This document shows positions 7,983-14,833 of a DNA stretch of 29,132 nt, piece after piece. Both the position numbers and the translations under genes were made by a program. How positions within the stretch are numbered: position 1 is the first letter of the stretch; each line of letters begins with the position of its first letter. The stretch lies in NCBI GenBank assembly GCA_947632495.1, contig CANRPL010000009.1:1-29132 (forward strand), read 5' to 3'. Under the pieces are notes generated by a model. That model ran no database searches. It was not told the DNA's origin and worked only from the letters and a program-made list of their open reading frames with translations. This DNA comes from an uncultured Bacilli bacterium. GTDB lineage: Bacteria > Bacillota_I > Bacilli_A > RF39 > UBA660.

Positions 7983-8015
7983 CAAAAAAAGGATTCAGTT
8001 ATTCACTAAATCCTT
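7983..8015 (-). terminator. Rho-independent terminator of the bacteriocin operon
   Basis: An 11-base-pair stem (7989-7999 with 8005-8015, one G-U) has a 5-base loop and is followed by a run of T on the minus strand. It lies 9 bases past the last bacteriocin peptide gene. Confidence 0.85.
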
Positions 8016-8024
8016 CCTTCTTTA

Positions 8025-8192
8025 TTAGATGGCGCACATCTTTCCCGAAAGTAGTCTTCTAATTGCGCTGCCTAAGCATTGACCCACTTCAAAAGACAAT
8101 TCGGCTCCACGAGCTAAACTTGATATTAAAGTTGCCGAAATTGATGCTCCACCAATTATTTTAAGCATTTCTTGTTCAGATAATTCTTTCAT
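8025..8192 (-). CDS. double-glycine-leader bacteriocin peptide (second)
   Basis: A 55-residue precursor peptide. The leader MKELSEQEMLKIIGG ends in the Gly-Gly cut by C39 peptidases, leaving a 40-residue core that is cationic near its end. The core has a GxxxG motif (GQCLG, core residues 22-26) and two cysteines (core 24 and 38) that could form a disulfide. GxxxG is a hallmark of two-peptide class IIb bacteriocins. I start at the ATG at 8192 because GGAGG lies 6 bases upstream. A longer frame from 8210 would read through the ribosome binding site, and its own Gly-Gly comes from that site by chance. The site overlaps the stop of the first peptide, so the two are translationally coupled. The terminator follows. 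Confidence 0.85.
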   Translation of the reverse strand: MKELSEQEMLKIIGGASISATLISSLARGAELSFEVGQCLGSAIRRLLSGKMCAI

Positions 8193-8200
8193 ATTTCCTC

Positions 8201-8344
8201 CTATCGACATGCTAGTGGTCTAGTGAAGCCATCAATAAAGCCAACGACAAATGGTACTCCGATAGCGACTAAAGCAATACTTCCAATACCGATATCAAAA
8301 CCACCATTAACCATTTTAAGTTCATCAATTTCTAATTCTTGCAT
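8201..8344 (-). CDS. double-glycine-leader bacteriocin peptide (first, 47 aa)
   Basis: A small gene easily missed by size cut-offs. The leader MQELEIDELKMVNGG is a textbook double-glycine leader of the lactobin A/cerein 7B kind (QELE..EL..VNGG). It is followed by a 32-residue, mostly hydrophobic, glycine-rich core. The core contains GFIDG (GxxxG, core residues 20-24) and ends in FTRPLACR with a single cysteine. The ATG at 8344 is preferred over the adjacent ATG at 8347 because GGTGG lies 6 bases before it. The gene overlaps the end of the accessory-protein gene by 20 bases, and its stop codon lies in the next peptide's ribosome binding site. With the second peptide it probably forms a two-component bacteriocin, though each could act alone or as a signal. 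Confidence 0.88.
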   Translation of the reverse strand: MQELEIDELKMVNGGFDIGIGSIALVAIGVPFVVGFIDGFTRPLACR

Positions 8345-8831
8345 CATGAACCACCTTTCTAATTTTGTTTTTTAAAACTTCTAAAAGGGTTTGCTTCCCC
8401 ATATCCATTTTCACTTCTATTACATTATTATTAATATTTAGTTCAGATGGTAAGTTACATTCATAGATAACATTCCAATATTTAACTCCATCTAAAAGAT
8501 AATAATTACCGCTTACTGACAACAGATGACACTTTGTAATATTACCATTAATTTCTAAATAATTGCGATTTTCGTTTTGAATAAAGCGATCATCAACAAC
8601 TATTTCAAGGTGATTAACTTCATCATTATTCACTACTTTAGCATAATAAATACTATACACATCATATTGATACAATATCATCGTCAAGATCAAAAGAATA
8701 CTGCCTATTAAAAGGACACTAATCCAAGAAATAATTTTAGGACTGGCCTTTCGCTTAAAGATAATCGCACTATTGGAAAAAGCATCAATCGTATCATACT
8801 TTTGCTGTATTTTCAACAATAACACCACCAT
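8325..8831 (-). CDS. short bacteriocin-export accessory protein
   Basis: A protein of about 163-168 residues. The short charged N-terminus carries YDTIDAFSNSAIIFKRK, which resembles the cytoplasmic start of bacteriocin secretion accessory (HlyD/LcnD-like) proteins. One membrane segment follows (WISVLLIGSILLILTMIL), then an outer domain of beta strands. It is much shorter than usual family members because the long coiled-coil hairpin is absent. The reading frame stays open far upstream inside the exporter gene, so the start is uncertain: the ATG at 8831, or a TTG at 8816 with GGTGG placed 8 bases before it. Either start overlaps the exporter gene; the end overlaps the first peptide gene. It probably bridges the exporter to the cell surface. 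Confidence 0.7.
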   Translation of the reverse strand: MVVLLLKIQQKYDTIDAFSNSAIIFKRKASPKIISWISVLLIGSILLILTMILYQYDVYSIYYAKVVNNDEVNHLEIVVDDRFIQNENRNYLEINGNITKCHLLSVSGNYYLLDGVKYWNVIYECNLPSELNINNNVIEVKMDMGKQTLLEVLKNKIRKVVHDARIRN

Positions 8832-10905
8832 CAATAATAATCTTACGATCAAATAGATCAATATTTTCTTTACGATGTGAAATAACAATAATTGTCTGTG
8901 ACTGATATTTTGCAAAAAGACGTTTTAAAATTCTTCGCTCCAAATTAACATCCATTTGATTAAATGCTTCATCAACAATAAGAATATTAAATTTATCGAT
9001 AATTGTTCGCGCTAAAACAATACGTTGTTTTTCGCCACCCGATAGATTATAAGCGTTTTCTTCAATCGGCATATTATACCCTAAAGGATTATTACTAACA
9101 ATTGTTTCTACTTCACAGATTCGTGAGGTATCTAATACTTTATTAAAATCAAAATGGTTATGTAACACAATATTATTATACAAGCTATCAGTAAAAAGAT
9201 TTTCTGATTGGCTGATATATTTTATCCCTTTAGAAAACTTATAATCATTAATATCAATATCATTAATAAAAAGCATATTACGATTTACATCATAGTATTT
9301 CATTAATAATTTAAATAATGTACTTTTTCCACTTCCACTCGGTCCTAAAACAATGACTTTCTCACCACGATTTATTATTAAATTGATATCTTTTAAAACA
9401 ATATTTAGATCATCATAAGAATAATTTAAATTAATCATTTTAATTACTCCTTGACACTCTTTTTCAACTATCCCTGACTTACTACTATTACTTGTTAACA
9501 TTCTTTTCAAAACCAAATCAAATTCACGAATATCCTTTTCAAGACTTACCATATTCTTTATTGGATCAAAGAAATAAGCTAAAAGCGCTCCAAAAGATAA
9601 CAAACTACCAAAAGACATCTCATTTTCAATGACCGCTAAAGCTCCAATACAATATATTAAGATTAATCCTCCTTCAAATAAAAAATCTTTTATTGATTGT
9701 TGGAGTATTAGAACATTGTCATATTTAAATGTCTTCATCAGTAGAGAAACCAACCTTTTTTCAAATTGTGTATATATATTATCTTTTATATGTAAGCCTT
9801 TTACCATTTCAAAATTATTGATTGCTTCAATCATATAATTGGTAGTATCGATATTACTTTTTTTTATTTCATTAGCTTGATTCTTAAAATAATCTTTCAA
9901 TAAGAAAATAATTATAATATATAGAATAAGAATAGTACATGCGATTAAACTTAGCTTAACATTTAAAATCGTAAGTAAAGCAAATGAACATATTGTAAGA
10001 GGAAGATCAACAATAATGGTAAGGTATATTTTACTAATACTTTCTTTGATAACATTAACATCAAGTAAACGCGTTACTAAATCACCCGTTGTCTTTTGGC
10101 GATAAATATTATAAGGAAGTAATAAAATTTGGGAAAAAGTATCCAACATTAATTCTAAATCTATCTTTTCATTTAATAAAATTAAAATCTTTCCTCTAAA
10201 GTAGGAACTAATAAATTTCATAAACGCAACAATGGAAAAAAGAATTAAAACTAATATAATGAACTGTGAACTTTTATAAGTCGCTATAACATAACTGACA
10301 CTTTCCAAGAAAAAAGACGAGATAATGGAAAAGATAGTTATAAACAATGATAAAATACTTACTTGTTTTATTAGTTTGGGATGTGATTTAGTAATATGGA
10401 TTAGATAATTTAATTTGGTATTATGGTTTATTTCGTGTGGTATTTCATCGTTAGGATATAACATAATTACTACCCCACTAAAAATAGATTTAAAAATATC
10501 AAAAGACATTTTCATAATTTTATTAGCCGGATCAGCAATTAATAATATATTATGTATATAGTCAATCTTATAAATTACAACAAAGTGTGTATATATATTG
10601 TTAACAATAACATTAGCAATACAAGGTAGAATAACGTTATCTTCATTAAAATCATCTAAATGGCATTTGACACCTTTAGCCTCAAATCCTATTTTCTTTG
10701 CTCCTGTTACAATATGATATGCGGTAGTGCCATTTTGATTTATTTTAAGAAGATGACGTAAATTGTCCATGCTGATATTACCATCATAATAGTTAACAAT
10801 CATTTTTAAACAAGCTGCTGCACAATCCTTTGCTTCTTCTTGATGATAGAAAGGATACTTTTTAATCTTATCACCTCCTACTATATTATTATTGATAACA
10901 ATCAT
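8794..10905 (-). CDS. C39-peptidase bacteriocin ABC exporter
   Basis: A 703-residue (or 690-residue) transporter that cuts double-glycine leaders and exports the mature peptides. The N-terminal C39 domain (residues about 17-150) has the oxyanion Gln22, nucleophile Cys28 in KDCAAACLKM, His107 in YTHFVVIY and Asp125 in ADPA. Then come about six membrane helices (170-440) and an ATPase domain with GPSGSGKST (Walker A), LSGGEKQR (signature), ILIVDEAFNQMD (Walker B) and VISHR (H-loop). The start is ambiguous. The ATG at 10905 has a weak, tightly spaced AAGGA. A near-perfect AGGAGGTGAT lies 39 bases further in, ahead of an in-frame ATT at 10866 that begins IKKYPFYHQ, exactly where family members usually begin. 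First gene of the bacteriocin operon. Confidence 0.95.
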   Translation of the reverse strand: MIVINNNIVGGDKIKKYPFYHQEEAKDCAAACLKMIVNYYDGNISMDNLRHLLKINQNGTTAYHIVTGAKKIGFEAKGVKCHLDDFNEDNVILPCIANVIVNNIYTHFVVIYKIDYIHNILLIADPANKIMKMSFDIFKSIFSGVVIMLYPNDEIPHEINHNTKLNYLIHITKSHPKLIKQVSILSLFITIFSIISSFFLESVSYVIATYKSSQFIILVLILFSIVAFMKFISSYFRGKILILLNEKIDLELMLDTFSQILLLPYNIYRQKTTGDLVTRLLDVNVIKESISKIYLTIIVDLPLTICSFALLTILNVKLSLIACTILILYIIIIFLLKDYFKNQANEIKKSNIDTTNYMIEAINNFEMVKGLHIKDNIYTQFEKRLVSLLMKTFKYDNVLILQQSIKDFLFEGGLILIYCIGALAVIENEMSFGSLLSFGALLAYFFDPIKNMVSLEKDIREFDLVLKRMLTSNSSKSGIVEKECQGVIKMINLNYSYDDLNIVLKDINLIINRGEKVIVLGPSGSGKSTLFKLLMKYYDVNRNMLFINDIDINDYKFSKGIKYISQSENLFTDSLYNNIVLHNHFDFNKVLDTSRICEVETIVSNNPLGYNMPIEENAYNLSGGEKQRIVLARTIIDKFNILIVDEAFNQMDVNLERRILKRLFAKYQSQTIIVISHRKENIDLFDRKIIIDGGVIVENTAKV

Positions 10906-10923
10906 ATTTCCTTTTTTAACAAC

Positions 10924-10952
10924 AAAAAAAATTAGTCAAATATGACTAATTT
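10924..10952 (-). terminator. strong Rho-independent terminator upstream of the exporter
   Basis: A perfect 10-base-pair stem (10929-10938 with 10943-10952) has a 4-base loop and is followed by a T run on the minus strand. It ends the proline-rich membrane protein gene and separates it from the bacteriocin operon. Confidence 0.9.
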
Positions 10953-10962
10953 CTTTTTATTA

Positions 10963-11688
10963 TTATTTACAAGTATAACCACTAGACTCTAAATCTTTTT
11001 TAGCATCATCAAAATTATAATTGTCATCAAGATCTAAATCAACTTTTTCAGCATCAGCATCACTTATTTTGCCAACATCAATAGTAACTGTCTCTTTAAT
11101 TGTTTTATCTTTTTTGCTTACTTTACAGCTAACACCTTTGATATCTTTATATTCATCACACTCTTCTTGAGCACTCTTATATACAGTTTCAACTTGATCA
11201 TCAGATGTACTAGATGGCAATTTAACATTTATAGTTGTACTAGCTGTTTTAATTTTAGTTCCTTTTTTGTTGAACTTATATTCAACAGATTGTTCCATTT
11301 CCATACCAGAGAAAGATGATTTACTAGAACAGTTTAATTTTTTACCTCCACCAAGTAAGAATACGCAAACTAAAACGATAGCAGCAACAGCAACTACTGC
11401 AATTATAATGATTAAAGAACTATTTTTCTTTTTTGGTGCTACATTTGGTTGACCTGGCATTGGTGCACCATACATTGGTTGTGGTCCTGGAGTTGGTGCG
11501 CCTGGAACTGGTTGTGGTGGAACTGGTGCTCCTGGCATTGGCTGTGGTCCTGGAGCTGGTGCCCCTGGAACTGGTTGTGGTGGAACTGGTGCTCCTGGCA
11601 TTGGTTGTGGTCCTGGAGCTGGTTGTGGTGGAACTGGTCCACCCATTTGTGGATTCATGTTGTTATTGTACATATTTTCATTATTCAT
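10963..11688 (-). CDS. proline-rich single-pass membrane protein
   Basis: A 241-residue protein in three parts. Residues 12-84 are Pro/Gly/Gln-rich with 21-residue repeats (built on PGAPVPPQPVPGAP). One membrane helix spans about 91-114 (SSLIIIIAVVAVAAIVLVCV). An outer domain of about 125 residues has four cysteines and a lysine/aspartate-rich sequence. The outer domain resembles DUF1307/YehR-like lipoprotein domains, though here it is held by a membrane helix, not a lipid. A proline-rich arm before a single membrane segment is common in low-GC Gram-positive proteins; the arm should be cytoplasmic. A good ribosome binding site (AGAGG) and promoter precede it and a strong terminator follows. 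Function unknown; a link to the neighbouring bacteriocin operon is not shown. Confidence 0.8.
   Translation of the reverse strand: MNNENMYNNNMNPQMGGPVPPQPAPGPQPMPGAPVPPQPVPGAPAPGPQPMPGAPVPPQPVPGAPTPGPQPMYGAPMPGQPNVAPKKKNSSLIIIIAVVAVAAIVLVCVFLLGGGKKLNCSSKSSFSGMEMEQSVEYKFNKKGTKIKTASTTINVKLPSSTSDDQVETVYKSAQEECDEYKDIKGVSCKVSKKDKTIKETVTIDVGKISDADAEKVDLDLDDNYNFDDAKKDLESSGYTCK
11461..11640 (-). repeat. in-frame 63-base tandem repeats encoding a proline-rich arm
   Basis: Two nearly identical 63-base units start at 11504 and 11567, flanked by partial copies on both sides. Each encodes 21 residues. The multiple of three keeps the frame, so copy number could change without breaking the protein. G+C is much higher than the surroundings. 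Confidence 0.85.
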
Positions 11689-11705
11689 ATTATCATACCT
11701 CTTCT

Positions 11706-11734
11706 ATAATATCATTATATCATAGTATTCACAA
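11706..11734 (-). promoter_or_regulatory. promoter of the proline-rich protein gene
   Basis: On the minus strand, TTGTGA and TATTAT are separated by 17 bases, with TGA before the -10. An overlapping TATAAT lies 10 bases upstream as an alternative -10 without a good -35. Confidence 0.5.
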
Positions 11735-11768
11735 AAATAAAGCCTATTTAGTATACTATTTACATTTT

Positions 11769-13931
11769 TTAAAAACCATCACGTAAACTATTAACCCCAA
11801 GTTCATAATAAGATTCGGGATTATCGATGTTTTGTTTAGCAAAATGATAGATATACATTAGGTTATCTTTAATAGTTACCTTAAAATTATTATGGAATTT
11901 ATCCTGGAGAATTGCTTCTTTAGCTAGATGATATTTTTCTAGTAAATTGTATTTGCTAATCATTACTTCAATTTTACCAGATATAACTAGTTCTAGATTG
12001 GGATGAGCGTGGTAACGTTCATGATAAGCTTTGATTAAATGATCAATCTGATGTTTATTAAGCTCATATGACAAAGTAACCTTTCTAGCTCCAAAACTAT
12101 GGAGAAGAGCAACTGTGTAAGAATTAACTACATTGAAAGAAAAATCCGTAACCATATCTACACCTTTAGAAAGACTTCCTAGTTCACCAACTAAAGTTCT
12201 ATCATTTAAATTAGGAACTTTTTCTAAAACACGAGGAATTTTTAAGATTAAACGTTCATCATGATGACTTTCGTATACTTCTTTATCGGCATATATTTCA
12301 CGATAATCAAGATTTTTTATTTTATTATACTGCTCATCATTTTCAACATATATCGTCTTGTAATGTTCTTGGGGATAATCAGAAACTTTTCTTTCATATT
12401 TGTTAGTGACAACATCTATCCTATATTCACGTAAAGTATTCAACTTTTCAATAGCGGTACGACGTAATTCATTAATTTTTTGTAGAGGGATAAATATGTT
12501 TTCATCGACATCAAGCTGGCAATCTTGCATAGTATAAATGGTATTACCTAATTTAGCAATTTGCTTTTTTATGATATCAGTTCCTACAGGGTTATTTTTA
12601 CTAGCTTGGACAAGATAGTCACTAGAAACACTTACCAAATGTACTTCATCGGTTACCTTAAGTTTTAATGGCTGATTTATTTTAGCTTCAACGAAAAAAG
12701 TAAGTGGAACATGACGTGGTGATTGGGTAATTAACTTTTGAATATCATCAATTAATTTACCATCCGTTGTTTTAACAACGATATCCCCTTTCGTAACATG
12801 GCCAGTTAAAGGAAGACTGATAACAGAACCTGGTTTTGCCGATTTAACTTTTTCTTTACCACAATACATAATGGTTACTTCTTGACCAATATCCTCATCG
12901 TGATTAATAATTCTAATTCCATCATGGATGTTTAACTCATCCGTAAGTTTAATATTGATCATCTTGCCATCATCATTGATAACCTTACCGATATTAACGC
13001 CCATATGATTTGGACGATATTCATTAGTAAAATTATTATTTTCTTCGTTAAAAAGAAATCCTTTAGTAAAACTACGATTAAATAATTTTTTTAAATTATT
13101 AATATCTTGTTTAGTAATTTCTACCTTACCAGTCGCAAGATAACTATCGATAGCTTTACGATATAAACTCACTACCCAAAAGATATATTCTGGGCGTTTC
13201 ATACGACCTTCAATCTTTAAACTGTCAACTCCAGCATCAATTAATGAGCCGATATTATCTAATGTATTTAAGTCTTTAGTACTTAATAAATACTTATCTT
13301 CATTTACTTTATGATGATCAACTATCAAGTCATAAGGCTGACGACAACATTGGGCGCATGTACCACGATTACCACTACGCCCACCAATCATACTACTCAT
13401 TAGACATTGACCAGAATAGCTTATACATAAGGCACCATGAATAAAAACTTCTAATTCTACATCGACTTGGTTCTTTATTTCTTTAATTAAAGATAAAGGT
13501 GTTTCACGAGCGATAACTACCCTTTTAGCACCTAAAGATTGAGCCAATTTACATCCTTCAATATTATGAATATGCATTTGGGTAGATGTATGAAGTTCTA
13601 AATTAGGATATGTTTGATGCAGAAGATCAAACATACCAATATCTTGAATAATCAAAGCATCAACATTTGATTCATGCAAAAAGTGGACATATTTAAGAAA
13701 ATTAGGTATTTCATCTTCATATATTAACGTATTTACGGTTACATAAACTTTAACACCATAAAGATGTGCATATTTAATTGCTGATACTATTTCATCATTC
13801 GAAAAATTACCTGCAAAACTACGAGCTCCATATAATTTTCCAGCTAAATAGACAGCATCACAGCCACCTTGAACAGCAGCAATAAAACTTTCATAATTAC
13901 CGGCGGGCGCTAAAAGTTCTGGTCGTTTCAT
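11769..13931 (-). CDS. U32-family protein (RlhA/PrtC-like)
   Basis: A 720-residue protein of the U32 family, historically called collagenase-like peptidases but now known to include prephenate- or iron-sulfur-dependent RNA hydroxylases such as RlhA and TrhP. The N-terminal barrel starts KRPELLAPAGNYESFIAAVQ. The signature IHGALCISYSGQCLMSSMIGG follows near residue 170, and the cysteine cluster GTCAQCCRQPYDL supplies likely iron-sulfur ligands. A C-terminal extension of about 300 residues fits the long RlhA-type form with a DUF3656-like region. The start is the ATG at 13931 with GGTGA 4 bases upstream; the upstream in-frame extension overlaps the previous gene and lacks a ribosome binding site. 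RNA modification is more likely than proteolysis. Confidence 0.92.
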   Translation of the reverse strand: MKRPELLAPAGNYESFIAAVQGGCDAVYLAGKLYGARSFAGNFSNDEIVSAIKYAHLYGVKVYVTVNTLIYEDEIPNFLKYVHFLHESNVDALIIQDIGMFDLLHQTYPNLELHTSTQMHIHNIEGCKLAQSLGAKRVVIARETPLSLIKEIKNQVDVELEVFIHGALCISYSGQCLMSSMIGGRSGNRGTCAQCCRQPYDLIVDHHKVNEDKYLLSTKDLNTLDNIGSLIDAGVDSLKIEGRMKRPEYIFWVVSLYRKAIDSYLATGKVEITKQDINNLKKLFNRSFTKGFLFNEENNNFTNEYRPNHMGVNIGKVINDDGKMINIKLTDELNIHDGIRIINHDEDIGQEVTIMYCGKEKVKSAKPGSVISLPLTGHVTKGDIVVKTTDGKLIDDIQKLITQSPRHVPLTFFVEAKINQPLKLKVTDEVHLVSVSSDYLVQASKNNPVGTDIIKKQIAKLGNTIYTMQDCQLDVDENIFIPLQKINELRRTAIEKLNTLREYRIDVVTNKYERKVSDYPQEHYKTIYVENDEQYNKIKNLDYREIYADKEVYESHHDERLILKIPRVLEKVPNLNDRTLVGELGSLSKGVDMVTDFSFNVVNSYTVALLHSFGARKVTLSYELNKHQIDHLIKAYHERYHAHPNLELVISGKIEVMISKYNLLEKYHLAKEAILQDKFHNNFKVTIKDNLMYIYHFAKQNIDNPESYYELGVNSLRDGF

Positions 13932-13975
13932 AAAATCACCAACTACATTATATATTAATTGTCCGTCACTAGCAA

Positions 13976-14794
13976 CTAACATTCTTTTAAAGTTTGATTG
14001 ATAGTTGACAAAGATAGACCTTTTGATGAGAGATATTTATTAATCATTTCATAATCGTTTAATAGTTCTTGATTAAGTTCTATTTTTAAAATCTTACCAG
14101 CTTGAATTTTCTTTTTGATATTTAATAAATAATTGTTCTTAATCGTATCTACTTTACCAATAGTGCTAGTATGACTACTTGAACACATAGATAAAAATTC
14201 TTTATCGCCCATCTCATTAAAGCAAAAAAGACTGCGGTTTTCTTCCTCTTGATAGTCATTAATAACTTCCTTATATTCTTTAAAACTTGCTTCTTTAATT
14301 AGAATACCATTATCTTGAGCTAAATCCTTTAGTATTTTCTTATTATTTAAATAAAAAGAACTAGTCACAATAAAATTATAATTCTGTAATTTTTTTTGCT
14401 TTACTAATTCTAAATTGGTATAATTTAATTCAACTAATAAGTAAACATATGATTTAGTATGATTACCACTGATAATATATTTGTCGTAATGATTAGTTGT
14501 TGCTATCGTGGGTTTAATAAATTCATACTGATATTTTAAGCTATCATAGATGCCATATTCACGCATTGCTTGATAACTATCATTAATCTTAACTTTTTTA
14601 CCACAGCTTCCTGGGATAATATCATCGCCATCGATTGCTGCATTTTTTGGTTCTACTTCATAGTTCGCATATTCTTCTTTTATCTTTAACATTATATCAT
14701 CTGTATTTTTGACAATAGTCGATGTTTTTTCCGTAAGAAAAAAGCTAAAACACATCAATGAAATTAGGCCTAAATACTCAAATCCTTTTCGCAT
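13976..14794 (-). CDS. membrane-anchored or secreted protein of unknown function
   Basis: A 272-residue protein with an N-terminal hydrophobic segment (about residues 7-22, GLISLMCFSFFLTEK) acting as anchor or signal. The rest is soluble and contains PGSCGKKVKINDSYQAMREY near residue 62, YDKYIISGNHTKSYVYLLV near 105, and two later cysteine positions (CFNEMG, MCSSSH). The YxxYIxSGNxxxxxVYL pattern reads like a strand at the entry of a deacetylase-like barrel, but I see no metal-binding Asp/His set, so I assign no activity. AGGTGG precedes the ATG. It lies 45 bases before the U32 gene and downstream of the aminopeptidase gene. Confidence 0.7.
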   Translation of the reverse strand: MRKGFEYLGLISLMCFSFFLTEKTSTIVKNTDDIMLKIKEEYANYEVEPKNAAIDGDDIIPGSCGKKVKINDSYQAMREYGIYDSLKYQYEFIKPTIATTNHYDKYIISGNHTKSYVYLLVELNYTNLELVKQKKLQNYNFIVTSSFYLNNKKILKDLAQDNGILIKEASFKEYKEVINDYQEEENRSLFCFNEMGDKEFLSMCSSSHTSTIGKVDTIKNNYLLNIKKKIQAGKILKIELNQELLNDYEMINKYLSSKGLSLSTINQTLKEC

Positions 14795-14833
14795 AAACCA
14801 CCTAATTATATATATGATGTTTTTTAGCTATTT

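Noticed and set aside
8193..8210. Longer start for the second bacteriocin peptide (MSIGGN...)
   Set aside because: These codons are the stop of the first peptide and the ribosome binding site of the second; the GG there is the translated Shine-Dalgarno.
10913..10939. TTGACT and TAAAAA as the bacteriocin operon promoter
   Set aside because: The spacer is only 15 bases and the -35 is part of the terminator stem; not strong enough to list as a feature, although no better promoter was seen.
11433..11786. Plus-strand open frames rich in Leu/Val or Trp opposite the proline-rich repeats
   Set aside because: They are low-complexity antisense shadows of the repeat region without ribosome binding sites or family features.
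13932..13982. 17-residue N-terminal extension of the U32 protein
   Set aside because: It overlaps the previous gene and has no ribosome binding site, whereas GGTGA precedes the ATG at 13931, and family members start KRPELLAP.
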